DNA from: Paracoccaceae bacterium
GTDB taxonomy: Bacteria > Pseudomonadota > Alphaproteobacteria > Rhodobacterales > Rhodobacteraceae
Reading direction: 5' to 3'
Length of the DNA stretch: 64,000 bases
NCBI GenBank assembly: GCA_022823605.1
Contig: JAJEHS010000004.1
Location: 270,014 to 334,013 of the forward strand
Numbering within the stretch: position 1 is the stretch's first letter; every line of letters starts with the position of its first letter. Both the position numbers and the translations under genes were made by a program. This document shows positions 27,840 to 38,444 of this stretch, piece after piece. A model generated the notes under the pieces. It had not been told where the DNA came from and ran no database searches. It saw only the letters and a list, made by a program, of their open reading frames with translations.

Positions 27840-28841
27840 ATGGCTGAGGATATTTCCCCAGTACTTTCCGTAAAGGACCTCAAGGTTGTCTTTTCGACCA
27901 GAAAGGGTGAGGTTCATGCTGTCAATACGATCAATTTTGACCTTAACTCGGGTGAACTCCTTGGAGTTGTCGGTGAGTCCGGCTCCGGTAAATCCGTAAC
28001 CATGATGTCACTTTTGGGTCTTTTGCCATCACCACCCGCAAGAATCAATGGTGGAACCGTATCCTTCGAGGGCAAGGACCTCTTGAAGGTCAATCCGAAG
28101 GAAATCAGAAAGATACGGGGAGGTGAAATCGGATTTATCTTCCAGGATCCAATGACATCCCTCAATCCGGTTTTTTCCGTTGGGTTTCAAATCATGGAAC
28201 CACTTAAGAAACATATGGGGCTGACAGGTAGAAAAGCACAAGACCGAGCTTTAGAATTGCTGGACCTTGTGGGCATACCTGATCCCAAAAAGAGATTCAA
28301 GGACTATCCTCACCAATTTTCCGGAGGCATGAGGCAACGGGTCATGATTGCCATCGCCCTGGCTTGTGATCCGAAATTGCTGATTGCAGATGAACCGACG
28401 ACTGCCCTTGATGTTACAATCCAGGCACAAATTCTCGAACTTGTCAGGGACTTGCGAAAAAAGCTAGGTATGGCGATTATCTGGATTACCCATGATTTGG
28501 GAGTCATCGCTGGCATTGCCACCAGGGTGATCGTTATGTATGCCGGTCAAATTGTCGAACAGGCAAATGTCGAGGAATTGTTTGCCAATCCACAACATCC
28601 CTATACCAAGGCACTTATCGGTACCATTCCAGCTGTTAGGGGTGAACGGGCCAAAAGGTTGAATTCAATAAGGGGACAGGCACCCACAACCCTGAGGGAA
28701 CCACATTTCTGTTCCTTTCATCCAAGATGTGATTTCGCCTTTGATAAATGTACTTCCATCAATCCACAGTTGATCGAGCAACGAAAAAACCATCTTGTTG
28801 CCTGTCATCTATTCGAAGACAAGGGAGTGACAGTTGGCTGA
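27840..28841 (+). CDS. Peptide/nickel-type ABC transporter ATP-binding protein 1 (DppD-like)
   Basis: 333-aa ATPase with Walker [10 protein letters not shown] near residue 41, Q-loop [10 protein letters not shown], signature [12 protein letters not shown], Walker [13 protein letters not shown] and switch HDLG. The C-terminal oligopeptide-type extension (oligo_HPY) carries the cysteine pattern typical of this subfamily: [16 protein letters not shown] and a final C in ACHLF, which in some members binds an iron-sulfur cluster. Overlaps the next gene by 8 bp. Confidence 0.92.
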   Translation: MAEDISPVLSVKDLKVVFSTRKGEVHAVNTINFDLNSGELLGVVGESGSGKSVTMMSLLGLLPSPPARINGGTVSFEGKDLLKVNPKEIRKIRGGEIGFIFQDPMTSLNPVFSVGFQIMEPLKKHMGLTGRKAQDRALELLDLVGIPDPKKRFKDYPHQFSGGMRQRVMIAIALACDPKLLIADEPTTALDVTIQAQILELVRDLRKKLGMAIIWITHDLGVIAGIATRVIVMYAGQIVEQANVEELFANPQHPYTKALIGTIPAVRGERAKRLNSIRGQAPTTLREPHFCSFHPRCDFAFDKCTSINPQLIEQRKNHLVACHLFEDKGVTVG

Positions 28842-29829
28842 TCATCAACCAGAAAATGAACCCCTGGTGGAAGTCAGGGACCTGAAGGTCTATTTTCCCG
28901 TTTTGGCAGGAGTATTGCGACGCAAGGTAGGTGAAGTCAAGGCTGTGGACAAGGTCTCCCTTGATATCATGCAAGGTGAAACACTTGGTTTGGTCGGAGA
29001 ATCGGGTTGCGGGAAAACAACAGCCGGCAGGGCCATATTGAGATTGAATGACATTACCGACGGAACCGTCAAGATAAAAGGCAAATACATCCATAAATCT
29101 TCTCTAAAGGAAATCAGGAAAATTCGCCCCACAATGCAAATGATCTTTCAGGACCCACAGGAATCACTCAATCCGAGAATGACCGTGTCTGCCATAATTT
29201 CCGAACCCTTGACCGAACATCAAAACCTGTCGAAAAAGGAGCGGGAAGAACGGGTTTTTGACCTCATGGATTCAGTTGGCTTGAATAGGGATTTTGCAAC
29301 TCGTTATCCACATGAATTTTCGGGCGGTCAACGTCAGCGTATCGGAATTGCCCGAGCCCTAGCACTCAATCCAGAACTGATTGTTTGCGATGAACCCATA
29401 GCGGCATTGGATGTTTCAATCCAGGCTCAGGTGGTGAATTTGCTGGAAGACCTGCAGGAAGAGCGGAATTTGACCTATCTGTTCATAAGCCATGATCTAG
29501 GAATGGTCAGGCACATTGCAACAAGGGTCGCCGTCATGTATCTGGGCCAGATTGTCGAAATTGGCAAAAGTGAAAGCCTCTACTCGTCTCCCCTGCACCC
29601 CTATACCGAAGCCTTGCTCTCGGCAGTTCCGGAGGCTGATCCGGAAATCGAAAGAACCAGAAAGGCCATAGTCCTGAGTGGTGATGTGCCCTCACCTGCG
29701 AATCCGCCCGAAGGATGCAATTTTTGCAACAGATGTCCCAAGGCATTTGATATCTGCCACAAGGTAGAACCTACACTAACCGAAATCGAGCCCGGAAGGT
29801 TCGTTTCATGCCACCTTTATAATGGCTAG
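28834..29829 (+). CDS. Peptide/nickel-type ABC transporter ATP-binding protein 2 (DppF-like)
   Basis: 331-aa ATPase partner of the previous gene, with Walker [11 protein letters not shown]-loop [10 protein letters not shown], signature [12 protein letters not shown] and Walker [11 protein letters not shown]. Its C-terminal oligo_HPY extension also has the [13 protein letters not shown] cysteine set. The TTG start (MADHQPEN) lies inside the 3' end of the previous gene. Both ATPases precede the receptor and permease genes, an unusual but not rare order for this family. Confidence 0.92.
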   Translation: MADHQPENEPLVEVRDLKVYFPVLAGVLRRKVGEVKAVDKVSLDIMQGETLGLVGESGCGKTTAGRAILRLNDITDGTVKIKGKYIHKSSLKEIRKIRPTMQMIFQDPQESLNPRMTVSAIISEPLTEHQNLSKKEREERVFDLMDSVGLNRDFATRYPHEFSGGQRQRIGIARALALNPELIVCDEPIAALDVSIQAQVVNLLEDLQEERNLTYLFISHDLGMVRHIATRVAVMYLGQIVEIGKSESLYSSPLHPYTEALLSAVPEADPEIERTRKAIVLSGDVPSPANPPEGCNFCNRCPKAFDICHKVEPTLTEIEPGRFVSCHLYNG

Positions 29830-29835
29830 TGTGCA

Positions 29836-29853
29836 TTTGTGTTCGTACACAAA
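29836..29853 (+). promoter_or_regulatory. Intercistronic hairpin before the binding-protein gene
   Basis: A perfect 7-bp stem, TTTGTGT (29836-29842) with ACACAAA (29847-29853), and a 4-nt loop lies between the second ATPase gene and the receptor gene. No T-tract follows, so a 5' stabiliser of the receptor mRNA is more likely than a terminator. Confidence 0.4.
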
Positions 29854-29880
29854 GACATAATTTGAAAAAAGGAGAAAAAG

Positions 29881-31569
29881 ATGAAAAAACTTTTTGTAAT
29901 TACCCTCGCACTGATCGTGATGGCAACATCGGGATTTGCCATGAGAGGGTCGTCCGGTCATGTGAATATTCTTTATTGGCAGGCACCTTCAATTCTGAAT
30001 CCATACCTCTCGGGAGGAACCAAGGAAATTGAAGCGGCGTCGCTGATAATTGAACCGCTGGCCAGATATGACGAAAGCGGTAATATGGTTCCGTGGCTAG
30101 CAGAATCGATTCCAACAACCGAAAACGGTGGAGTATCGGATGATCTCAAGACCATTACCTGGAAAATCCGTGATGGTTTGGTTTGGTCGGACGGTTCTTC
30201 CTTTACATCGGCAGATGTTGTATTCACGCATGAATATTGCACACATCCCGAAGGAGGATGTGCCCAAGGTCAGAAATTCGAGGATGTCGTTTCCGTCGAG
30301 GCACTTGATGACTTGACGGTCAAGGTAACCTTCAGTATTGAAAAGCCCTTCCCTTATGGTCCATTCGTTGGTGCCCAGTCACCAATCATCCAGAAGGCCC
30401 AGTTTGAAGATTGTCTCGGTACCGCTGCACCCGGTTGTACCGATCAGAACTTCATGCCCATTGGTACAGGTCCCTATGTTGTCACCGAGTTCCGCCCGAA
30501 TGACGTTATTTCGCTGGAGGCCAATGCCAATTACCGTGATTCCGCCAAGCCTGGATTTGCCACCGTAACCTTCAAGGGTGGCGGCGATGCCACGGCTGCA
30601 GGTCGTGCCGTTCTGGAAACCGGCGAGTTTGATTATGCCTGGAATCTCCAGCTGGCACCCCAAGTTCTTCAACAAATGTCGGAAGCCGGTAAGGGTCAGG
30701 TGATTTCTGCCTTTGGAACCGCGGTTGAAAGAATCATGGTCAACATGACTGACCCCTCACCTGAAAGAGGAGAGGAAAGATCAACCCGGGCCCATCCGCA
30801 TCCATTCCTTTCCGACATCAATGTCAGAAAGGCACTTTCGCTGGCTATTGACCGGAACATTCTGAATGAAATCGGTTATGGCATCACCGGAAAGCCAACC
30901 TGTAATGTCGTTCCGGCCCCAGCCATCTATGCCTCCACGGCCAATGAGGGTTGTCTGGTACAGGACATGGACATGGCCAATCAGATTCTTGATGAGGCCG
31001 GTTGGGTCAAGGGCAGTGATGGTGTCCGTGAAAAGGATGGAATGAGACTTTCCATACTTTATCAGACCTCAACCAATGCCGTTCGCCAGGATTTCCAGGC
31101 CCTGATCAAGCAATGGTGGTCCGAGATTGGTGTTGAAACCGAACTCCGGAACCTTGACGCATCGGTTTTCTTTGGTGGCGATCCGGGAAGTCCCGATACC
31201 TTCCAGAAGTTTTTTGCCGATGTTGAAATGTACACCAATATCTTTGATGGTACCGACCCAGAGCCTTACTTCAACCTTTGGAAGTGTGGTCGTGAACCAT
31301 CACCGGAGAATGGTTGGCAAGGCGGCAATATTCCCCGGTATTGTGATGAGGGTTATGATGCCAATCTCAGCGAACTCTCCAAAACGGGTGACCTGAACCG
31401 AAGGATCGAGTTGTCCAAGGCATTGAATGATCAGTTGATGCAGGAATACATCATGATTCCCTTGATCCATCGTGGTCGTGTTTCCGCTCATTCCAACTCG
31501 CTCGGTGGTGTGGTTCTGAATCCATGGGATTCCGAACTCTGGAATATTGCCGACTGGTACAGGCAGTAA
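29881..31569 (+). CDS. Peptide/nickel-type ABC transporter substrate-binding protein
   Basis: Periplasmic receptor of SBP_bac_5 type, 562 aa. Signal peptide residues 1-20 (MKKLFVITLALIVM then ATSGFA); no lipobox cysteine. AAGGAG is ideally placed before the ATG. The family block TITWKIRDGLVWSDG lies near residue 98, with ADVVFTHEY after it; many paired cysteines in the mature part suggest disulfides. The ligand may be a dipeptide, an oligopeptide or another solute. Flanked by small stem-loops on both sides, which could raise its mRNA level over the permeases. Confidence 0.9.
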   Translation: MKKLFVITLALIVMATSGFAMRGSSGHVNILYWQAPSILNPYLSGGTKEIEAASLIIEPLARYDESGNMVPWLAESIPTTENGGVSDDLKTITWKIRDGLVWSDGSSFTSADVVFTHEYCTHPEGGCAQGQKFEDVVSVEALDDLTVKVTFSIEKPFPYGPFVGAQSPIIQKAQFEDCLGTAAPGCTDQNFMPIGTGPYVVTEFRPNDVISLEANANYRDSAKPGFATVTFKGGGDATAAGRAVLETGEFDYAWNLQLAPQVLQQMSEAGKGQVISAFGTAVERIMVNMTDPSPERGEERSTRAHPHPFLSDINVRKALSLAIDRNILNEIGYGITGKPTCNVVPAPAIYASTANEGCLVQDMDMANQILDEAGWVKGSDGVREKDGMRLSILYQTSTNAVRQDFQALIKQWWSEIGVETELRNLDASVFFGGDPGSPDTFQKFFADVEMYTNIFDGTDPEPYFNLWKCGREPSPENGWQGGNIPRYCDEGYDANLSELSKTGDLNRRIELSKALNDQLMQEYIMIPLIHRGRVSAHSNSLGGVVLNPWDSELWNIADWYRQ

Positions 31570-31582
31570 TTTAAGTCCAGGG

Positions 31583-31602
31583 CTCAGGGTTCAGGCCCTG
31601 AG
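31583..31602 (+). promoter_or_regulatory. Intercistronic hairpin after the binding-protein gene
   Basis: CTCAGGG (31583-31589) pairs perfectly with CCCTGAG (31596-31602) across a 6-nt loop, 14 bp after the receptor stop and 46 bp before the first permease. It lacks a T-tract, so partial attenuation or 3'-end protection of the receptor mRNA fits better than full termination. Confidence 0.5.
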
Positions 31603-31648
31603 TCTCCTGAGCCGTAGGACGCTGGATATCAAGTCCTGATATAGCAAG

Positions 31649-32656
31649 ATGTTCAACTACACTATTCGACGAACTTTGTTGGCTATACCAACCTTGTTTT
31701 TCATCAGTCTGGTGTTGTTTCTGTTGCTTGACCTGGCACCAGGCGATCCTACGGCTCAACTTCCCCTAACCATTCCTCCGGAAGTAAGGGAGAAAATCCG
31801 TCTTGCGCTCGGATTGGGGGAACCTTTTCACATACGCTTTCTGCTCTGGCTTGAGCAATTCTTCATCAATGAACCGTTGCATCTTCTGACCGAATTGACC
31901 GGAGTTGATTTCTCGGGAGACAGGCAAAGGGTAATCTCCTGGCAGTCCCGATCACCGGTCATGGATATCGTTGTTCAAAGACTACCCCAGACCTTGTGGG
32001 TTGTCGGAATGTCCTATGTCATAGGAACAATCATTGCCCTCCCCATTGGCATAATTTCGGCCTACAGGCAATACAGTTGGTTTGATCAGATTGGAACCTT
32101 TGTTTCAATGGTTGGATTTTCGATCCCCACCTTTTTCACCGGCGTCTTGCTCATCGTCATATTTTCTGTCCATCTGGGCTGGTTCCCATCCATTTATGAC
32201 ACGACTCATGTTGTTACCGACTGGAGCAGTCTGATTGTACAGATCAAGCAGATGATTATGCCAACCATGGTTCTAGCCCTTTACAATGCCGCCCAAATCA
32301 GCCGTTTCATGCGGGCCTCCATGCTGGACAATCTGAATCAGGATTATGTACGTACCGCCAGGGCCAAGGGCTTGCGGGAGAATGTCGTACTTCTGGTTCA
32401 TGTCCTCAGGAATTCAATGATACCCGTTGTGACTGTCATTGCCATTGGTGTTCCAACCGTCTTTGGTGGAGCTATCATTACCGAACAAGTATTCAAGGTA
32501 AATGGACTTGGACAACTTCTGATTACGGCCATTCAGGCCAACGACATACCGATGGTTCAAACCCTGACCTTCATTTTTGCCGTCTTGATTGTTCTCTTCA
32601 ATCTACTGGCTGATATTTTGTACGGCATCCTTGATCCGAGGATCAGATATGAGTGA
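31649..32656 (+). CDS. Peptide/nickel-type ABC transporter permease 1 (DppB-like)
   Basis: 335-aa permease with six to seven helices. It starts MFNYTIRRTLLAIPTLF, has LDLAPGDP near residue 28, and the coupling-helix EAA motif RTARAKGLRENVVLLVHVLRN split as RTARAKGL..HVLRNSMIP. A longer than usual periplasmic loop follows the first helix (residues 55-105). Overlaps the next permease by 8 bp. Confidence 0.92.
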   Translation: MFNYTIRRTLLAIPTLFFISLVLFLLLDLAPGDPTAQLPLTIPPEVREKIRLALGLGEPFHIRFLLWLEQFFINEPLHLLTELTGVDFSGDRQRVISWQSRSPVMDIVVQRLPQTLWVVGMSYVIGTIIALPIGIISAYRQYSWFDQIGTFVSMVGFSIPTFFTGVLLIVIFSVHLGWFPSIYDTTHVVTDWSSLIVQIKQMIMPTMVLALYNAAQISRFMRASMLDNLNQDYVRTARAKGLRENVVLLVHVLRNSMIPVVTVIAIGVPTVFGGAIITEQVFKVNGLGQLLITAIQANDIPMVQTLTFIFAVLIVLFNLLADILYGILDPRIRYE

Positions 32657-33563
32657 TGTGACCACCTCCATTACCTTGCAATCGGCGCCATCATCCCAAT
32701 GGCGAGACATCTGGGATCAATTCAAGACCCATAGGGGTGCCTTGTTTGGAGCCATCTTCTTCCTGTTCATCATGGGAGCCGTATTTCTGGGACCGTTTGT
32801 CTGGACCATTGATCCGCAATACATTGATATTCTGTCAAGGGATCAGGGGATGAGTTTGGCTCACCCCATGGGAACCGATCAATTGGGGCGAGACACCCTT
32901 GCCAGAATTCTTGTCGGCGGGCAGACCACCGTAGCTGTTGGTATCACTGCCATGTTGCTTTCCCTTGTATTAGGAACACTCGTTGGTGTATTGGCCGGTT
33001 TCGTGAAATGGATGGATGGACCATTGATGCGACTGACCGATTTGTTTCTTGCTCTCCCTATCCTTCCCCTTTTGCTCGTTATCATCCTGTTATTCAGGGA
33101 TCCGTTGAGGGCAGCCTTTGGACCCGAAACCGGCATATTCATCCTAATTGTCTTTGTCATCGGGATTACCAGTTGGATGCAGGCAGCAAGGATTGTCCGG
33201 GGTGATGTCCTGACCATCAAGGAACGGGAATTCGTATTGGCTGCCAAATCAATCGGTACTCCTTCCAGCAGGATCATTCTCAGACACATTCTACCGAATG
33301 TCTTATCTCCGATCATGGTTTCAGCCACCATCGGTATTGCCAATGCCATCATTACCGAATCGGCCCTCTCATTCCTTGGATTGGGATTTCCATCGGATTT
33401 TCCGACCTGGGGCAGATTGCTATTTGATGCTACCGATTATCTGCAGAGTTTCCCTGAAAGGGTTCTATGGCCCGGTGTCGCCATATCCTTCACCGTCCTG
33501 TCGGTCAACTATTTGGGGGATGGGCTACGTGATGCTCTCGACCCCCGCATTCGAGGACGGTAA
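32649..33563 (+). CDS. Peptide/nickel-type ABC transporter permease 2 (DppC-like)
   Basis: 304-aa permease with the DppC-type N-terminal domain, HPMGTDQLGRDTLARIL motif near residue 78, and the EAA loop AAKSIGTPSSRIILRHILPN. The frame is open 60 bp further upstream, but the ATG at 32649 (MSDVTTS), overlapping the preceding stop, gives the normal N-terminus. Last gene of the operon; it converges on pntB with 20 bp between stops and no clear terminator. Confidence 0.92.
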   Translation: MSDVTTSITLQSAPSSQWRDIWDQFKTHRGALFGAIFFLFIMGAVFLGPFVWTIDPQYIDILSRDQGMSLAHPMGTDQLGRDTLARILVGGQTTVAVGITAMLLSLVLGTLVGVLAGFVKWMDGPLMRLTDLFLALPILPLLLVIILLFRDPLRAAFGPETGIFILIVFVIGITSWMQAARIVRGDVLTIKEREFVLAAKSIGTPSSRIILRHILPNVLSPIMVSATIGIANAIITESALSFLGLGFPSDFPTWGRLLFDATDYLQSFPERVLWPGVAISFTVLSVNYLGDGLRDALDPRIRGR

Positions 33564-33583
33564 ATCTTCAACAAAACCCGGCT

Positions 33584-35041
33584 TCAGGAAATAAGTGTCA
33601 ACAGCTTGTTGACTGAATCCTTGGCATCTCCAAAGAACATTCGGGTGTTTTCCTTGAAGAACAGGGAGTTTTCAATACCGGAATAGCCGGTTCCTTGACC
33701 TCGCTTGGAGACAATCACCTGGTTGGCCTTCCAGACCTCAAGGACTGGCATCCCCGCAATCGGTGAATTGGGATCTTCCTGGGCTGCCGGATTGACTATG
33801 TCATTGGACCCAATAATGATGGCCAGGTCTGTACTCGGGAAATCCTCATTTATTTCGTCCATTTCCAGCACGATGTCATAAGGGACCTTGGCCTCTGCCA
33901 AAAGAACATTCATGTGTCCGGGCAATCTTCCGGCAACTGGATGAATGGCAAATCTAACCGTCTTGCCCTGAGCAACAAGTCTTTGGGTCAGCTCACTGAT
34001 CGGCCCCTGGGCCTGGGCAACAGCCATACCATAACCTGGTACAATTATAATGCTGTCAGCATCGGTAATCAGGGTGGCTACTCCATCAGCATCAATGGCA
34101 ATCTGTTCTCCCCCCACGCTCTGGATGGCTTCACCACTTCCACCAAACCCACCCAGGATAACACTGACGAAGTTTCGGTTCATGGCCCTGCACATGATGT
34201 AGGAAAGAATGGCACCCGAGGAACCTACCAAGGCACCGGTTACGATCAGCAAATCATTGCTCAAGGTAAATCCTATGGCAGCAGCAGCCCACCCCGAGTA
34301 GGAATTGAGCATGGAAACAACAACAGGCATATCGGCCCCACCTATGCCCATGATAAGCAATATCCCGATTATACCTGCCAAAATCGATACATAAACGAGG
34401 AGGTCCACGCCCTGATCCCCGACAAAGTAAAGATAGCCAAGAACAATACAGCCAATCAACAACAAAATGTTCCAGATGTGACCTCCCGGGAATTTAAAGG
34501 GTTTGCTGGTAATTCTGCCGGCAAGTTTACCGAAGGCTATGACTGATCCGGTAAAGGTAATTGCTCCGATAAACACACCCAATAGAACTTCAATTTTCAG
34601 GATGTTCAACTCGACAGCATCCTTGGATACAATTTTCTTGGCAAACCCGAAAAGGTCCTGGTTGTTGCCCAGCACATGAACAGACTCAACGACTATTTGG
34701 GCGTTGATACCAGTAAATACTGCCGCCAAGCCGACAAAAGAATGCAAGGCGGCAACCAATTGGGGCATTCCGGTCATTTCGACCCTTTGAGCCACAATGA
34801 TTCCAATTATGGAACCAACAAGAAGTGCTGCCCCTATGATTTCGATGTTCTGAATACCCAGCAAACTGTCTTCTGAAACAAAGGCAATGGAACCCAAGGT
34901 GGAAATGACAGCAATGGCCATACCAACCATCCCGTACCAAATAGCCCTTTTGGCCTTTTCCTGATTGGACAGTCCTCCAAGGGAGAGGATAAACAGAACC
35001 GAGGCTGCTATATAAATGGAGGCCAATAATCCTTCAGACAT
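33584..35041 (-). CDS. pntB: NAD(P) transhydrogenase subunit beta
   Basis: Membrane subunit with the NADP-binding domain III of the proton-translocating transhydrogenase, which makes NADPH from NADH using the proton gradient. 485 aa: about nine helices in residues 1-270, then domain III with [12 protein letters not shown] near residue 320, [28 protein letters not shown] and [13 protein letters not shown]. Begins 10 bp after pntA. Length and motifs are complete. Confidence 0.96.
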   Translation of the reverse strand: MSEGLLASIYIAASVLFILSLGGLSNQEKAKRAIWYGMVGMAIAVISTLGSIAFVSEDSLLGIQNIEIIGAALLVGSIIGIIVAQRVEMTGMPQLVAALHSFVGLAAVFTGINAQIVVESVHVLGNNQDLFGFAKKIVSKDAVELNILKIEVLLGVFIGAITFTGSVIAFGKLAGRITSKPFKFPGGHIWNILLLIGCIVLGYLYFVGDQGVDLLVYVSILAGIIGILLIMGIGGADMPVVVSMLNSYSGWAAAAIGFTLSNDLLIVTGALVGSSGAILSYIMCRAMNRNFVSVILGGFGGSGEAIQSVGGEQIAIDADGVATLITDADSIIIVPGYGMAVAQAQGPISELTQRLVAQGKTVRFAIHPVAGRLPGHMNVLLAEAKVPYDIVLEMDEINEDFPSTDLAIIIGSNDIVNPAAQEDPNSPIAGMPVLEVWKANQVIVSKRGQGTGYSGIENSLFFKENTRMFFGDAKDSVNKLLTLIS

Positions 35042-35051
35042 AACCTAACCT

Positions 35052-36629
35052 CTAGCTCCTTTGAAACATTGCCAACATTCGTCTGGTTACATAGAACCCA
35101 CCGACAATGTTTATTGTAGCTATCAGAAGTGAAATCCCCGAAAGTATCAGGATTGTCGTGTTCAGAGTGCCTATCTGAAGTATGGCTCCGATTATGATGA
35201 TACCGGAGATGGCATTTGTTACCGACATCAAGGGGGTATGCAATGAATGGCTTACGTTCCAGATAACCTGATAACCGACAAAGCAACTCAGTACAAAGAC
35301 AACAAAATGTTGCATGAAACTCACCGGTGCTACCAAGCCCAATAGGGCCGTTACAATTCCACCTGCAATCAAGAAGCTGATCTGTCGTTTCGTATCCTTA
35401 CGAAACTTAACAAGTTCCTCCTGCCTTTTTTCCTCAGGCGTCAATTCCTTGGTGGCAGTCTTGGGTTGAACTGCGATTGCCTGAATTTTTGGTGGAGGAG
35501 GTGGATATGTGATTTCACCATCATGAGCAACGGTTGCCCCACGGATGACATCATCCTCCATATTGATGAAGGGTATACCATTTTTGTCAGGGGTCAGATC
35601 GGACAGGAGGTGAAAAATATTGGTTGCATACAGTAGCGAGGATTGTGTTGCCATTCTGGAAGGAAAGTCAGTGTATCCAATCACCGTGACCTTATTTTCG
35701 GTAACAATTTTCTCCCTGGGTTGGGTCAGGTCACAATTCCCACCCTTCTCTGCTGCCAGATCAACGATAACCGAACCGGGTTTCATGGCCTCGACCATGT
35801 CAGCCAGCCATAATTTGGGTGCCCCAACTCCAGGTATCAGGGCAGTTGTGATGACTATATCAATTTCTGGAGCAACCTTGCGGAACAATTCCAGCTGTTT
35901 TTCCCTGAATTCTGGTGAGGAAGGCTTGGCATATCCTCCCGACCCACTGGCATCCTCTTCAAAATCCAGAAGCAGGAACTGTGCACCCATTGACTCGATT
36001 TGCTCAGCAACTTCAGGTCGAACATCAAAAGCCTTGACAATTGCTCCTAGTGATGTGGCTGTTCCAATTGCTGATAAACCGGCAACTCCTGCCCCGATTA
36101 CCAAAACCTGTGCAGGAGGAACCTTACCAGCGGCAGTAACCTGACCGGTAAAAAATCTTCCGAAATTGTTTCCTGCTTCAATGACGGCCCGATAACCTGC
36201 TATATTGGCCATCGAAGAAAGAGCATCCATCTTTTGTGCTCGTGAAATCCTCGGAACCATATCCATGGCCAATAATGAAATGTTTGTGGAGGCACACAGA
36301 TCCAAAAGTTCTTGTCTTTCCTGGGGGTAAACGAAGGAAATTACCGTTTTTCCCTCAACTAAATCCTCTATTTCCCCGGTATCAGGTGGATTAACTTTGA
36401 CAATTATTTCCGAAGTGTCCCTCAACTCATCAGCAGTAGATAAAACACTGACTCCGGCTTCTTCATATTGCCTATCCTCGAAACCGGCAATCTTTCCTGC
36501 TCCGGTTTCAATCGCCACATCATAACCAAGATTGATTATTCGTTTGGCTGAATCGGGTGTTATTGCTACACGGGCTTCACCATCGGTGATTTCCTTTACC
36601 GTACCAACTCTCACAATTCTATCACTCAC
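35052..36629 (-). CDS. pntA: NAD(P) transhydrogenase subunit alpha (fused form)
   Basis: 525 aa. NAD-binding domain I contains the [18 protein letters not shown]ossmann motif near residue 172 and the mobile-loop region [10 protein letters not shown] proline-rich linker (PPPPPK) leads to a C-terminal domain with four helices. Many alphaproteobacteria split this into PntAA and PntAB; here it is one chain as in E. coli. The only candidate start giving the full N-terminus is a GTG at 36627-36629 (MSDRIVRVG); an AAGG lies very close to it, so a GTG five codons later is also possible. Confidence 0.93.
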   Translation of the reverse strand: MSDRIVRVGTVKEITDGEARVAITPDSAKRIINLGYDVAIETGAGKIAGFEDRQYEEAGVSVLSTADELRDTSEIIVKVNPPDTGEIEDLVEGKTVISFVYPQERQELLDLCASTNISLLAMDMVPRISRAQKMDALSSMANIAGYRAVIEAGNNFGRFFTGQVTAAGKVPPAQVLVIGAGVAGLSAIGTATSLGAIVKAFDVRPEVAEQIESMGAQFLLLDFEEDASGSGGYAKPSSPEFREKQLELFRKVAPEIDIVITTALIPGVGAPKLWLADMVEAMKPGSVIVDLAAEKGGNCDLTQPREKIVTENKVTVIGYTDFPSRMATQSSLLYATNIFHLLSDLTPDKNGIPFINMEDDVIRGATVAHDGEITYPPPPPKIQAIAVQPKTATKELTPEEKRQEELVKFRKDTKRQISFLIAGGIVTALLGLVAPVSFMQHFVVFVLSCFVGYQVIWNVSHSLHTPLMSVTNAISGIIIIGAILQIGTLNTTILILSGISLLIATINIVGGFYVTRRMLAMFQRS

Positions 36630-36682
36630 ACCTTAATGATTGTCCATAATCCAGTAATTGCAGATATGCTTCATACTGAATT

Positions 36683-36700
36683 TAGGTTTAAACCGACCTA
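36683..36700. promoter_or_regulatory. Palindrome in the pntA/SDR divergent intergenic region
   Basis: A perfect 10-bp palindrome GGTTTAAACC (36685-36694) is nested in TAGGT...ACCTA arms (36683-36687 and 36696-36700). It is in the 263-bp gap between divergent genes, the expected place for an operator. The regulator is unknown. Confidence 0.3.
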
Positions 36701-36892
36701 TTCAGGTAGTCAATTAAATTTCATTCCTTACGATATTTAAACCAATATTTTTTGAAAACAACATTCAGAATAATCGGTTATATACTTAGACAAAAATTTG
36801 TTCAGCTTTTCATTAGCAGTCAGGTTGTTTACTGCATAAAAAATTTACCAATAATTGATAGTGGTTTTTGTTATTAATTGAGAATAGAAAAA

Positions 36893-37657
36893 ATGAATCA
36901 TTACATTCCATCCAATCCTCATGCGCTCATTACCGGTGGAGGAACAGGTATAGGATTGGCAATAGCCAAAGAACTCAAGTCTTCAGGAGCCAAGGTAACT
37001 GTTTGCGGAAGAAATCTAAGCAGACTTCAGGAAGTTTCAGAAGTTCATGGATTCATTCCTCTTGAAATGGATGTGACCTCCGAGAGTTCTGTAAAGCAAG
37101 CAACCAAGGAAGCAGAGGAAATTTCAGGTATCATCAATATCCATGTTGCCAATGCCGGTATTGCCGAGGGGTTGGATTTTGCTGAGATGGATTTCGGCTT
37201 CTGGCGAAAAATAATGTCCACCAACCTAGATGGTGCCTACCTCTCTATCAAGTATTCCCTTGCATCGATGACCCAGAGTAATTGGGGTAGAATCATTGCT
37301 ATATCCTCCGTCGCCGGTTTGCGGGGTTTGAAGGGGGCATCAGCTTATACGGCTTCAAAGCATGCCTTGATCGGTTTGGTGAGAGGAATCTCCGAAGAAT
37401 ATCTCTACTCCGGCATTACAGCCAATGCCATTTGTCCTGGTTATGTAGAAACTCCCCTGGTTGATCGTAATGTGGAAAAGATGGCGGAAAGTCTGAAAAT
37501 CAGTCCCGAGGAGGCACGACAAAAGCTCAGCAGATTGAACAGGAACAAGAAAATGCTTAAACCGGAAGAGGTTGCCAAAACTGTAAAGTGGCTATGTTCC
37601 AAAGGTTCAAACAACATAAACGGGCAAGTAATACCAATAGCTGGTGGTCAAGTATAA
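36893..37657 (+). CDS. Short-chain dehydrogenase/reductase (SDR)
   Basis: Classical SDR, about 254 aa. Cofactor motif TGGGTGIGLA near residue 15 (after NPHALI), NAG at the usual position (ANAGIAEG), and the catalytic S-Y-K set in AISSVAG and SAYTASKHAL. The C-terminal PGYVETPLVD and NNINGQVIPIAGGQ are standard. Substrate could be a 3-hydroxyacyl thioester, as suggested by general similarity to FabG/3-hydroxybutyrate dehydrogenases, but this is open. ATG at 36893 is chosen over an in-frame TTG 15 bp upstream. Transcribed alone, divergent from pntA. Confidence 0.88.
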   Translation: MNHYIPSNPHALITGGGTGIGLAIAKELKSSGAKVTVCGRNLSRLQEVSEVHGFIPLEMDVTSESSVKQATKEAEEISGIINIHVANAGIAEGLDFAEMDFGFWRKIMSTNLDGAYLSIKYSLASMTQSNWGRIIAISSVAGLRGLKGASAYTASKHALIGLVRGISEEYLYSGITANAICPGYVETPLVDRNVEKMAESLKISPEEARQKLSRLNRNKKMLKPEEVAKTVKWLCSKGSNNINGQVIPIAGGQV

Positions 37658-37957
37658 AAAGGGGGTGTTTGTTGCCTCAAGGATGATATAAATTTCAATC
37701 CCCATATCTCCATTGTTCGATAATAATATTTATTGCCTTGGTATTTCCACATTAAATTGGAAAAGACGGCTTAGTTACATGGATTCAAACTCAATAAAAG
37801 ATAATTATCTTGATTTATCACAGATAGTATTGAATGGGCTGTTTCTAATTGGTGTCGATATAGGGGGCTAATCAAAGTATGAGAAAAAGAACCTTGAAGT
37901 TGCAAATTTAGGTTTATCATACTTGTGATTTAATTTCATTTACAAAAGGAGTTATTT
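37658..37957. other. AT-rich intergenic region, left edge of the low-GC patch
   Basis: 300 bp of AT-rich DNA without a credible gene or RNA. It marks the change from normal composition to the very AT-rich stretch that extends to about 40.3 kb. Confidence 0.5.
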
Positions 37958-38362
37958 ATGTCTAAGATAGATAATACGGACAAGACGACTCCAGAATTCT
38001 TTATTCCAATTAATGCTCTTGATGACATCAAAACTAGAAAACAATTGTCTCCATCAGGATTCAGATTATTCACTGGTTTTTGTAATTGTTGGGGGTTTAA
38101 TAAAAATCAGCGATTGGCCCTGCTAGATGATGTTCATCCACAAACTTATCGAAAATGGGAAAGAATCTCACTACTTCTTGGCATCCATAAAGATTTGAAA
38201 ATTCTGTTTGCGGATCATGACAGTGCTAGAAGATGGTTTTTCAGTGTGAGCCATGACGTACCATTTGGTGGTATTTCACCATTTGATTACTTGTTTCAAG
38301 GAAATAAAAATAACTTATATGGGGATCTAAGTTATCTTGATGCTTGGATAGAAATGAAATAA
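37958..38362 (+). CDS. MbcA/ParS/Xre-type antitoxin (orphan)
   Basis: 134 aa. The C-terminal half matches the MbcA/ParS toxin-binding domain (DUF2384): RISLLLGIHKDLKILF, then FGGISPFDYLFQGN and LYGDLSYLDAWIE. The middle (NKNQRLALLDDVHPQTYRKW) is the small Xre-like DNA-binding part. This class of antitoxin normally precedes a RES-domain toxin, which ADP-ribosylates or degrades NAD. Nothing like RES follows; the next gene is on the other strand. An AAAAGGAG is well placed before the ATG. Confidence 0.78.
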   Translation: MSKIDNTDKTTPEFFIPINALDDIKTRKQLSPSGFRLFTGFCNCWGFNKNQRLALLDDVHPQTYRKWERISLLLGIHKDLKILFADHDSARRWFFSVSHDVPFGGISPFDYLFQGNKNNLYGDLSYLDAWIEMK

Positions 38363-38444
38363 GTAATTTACTAAATCTTACCACATCGGTTAAGAAATAT
38401 TACAATATCTTACCCCAAATTCTATTTGAAAATAGCCGACTCAT

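Noticed and set aside
36683..36700. GGTTTAAACC palindrome as a named regulator site
   Set aside because: Kept only as an unassigned palindrome; no regulator gene nearby and no second copy seen to support a specific assignment.
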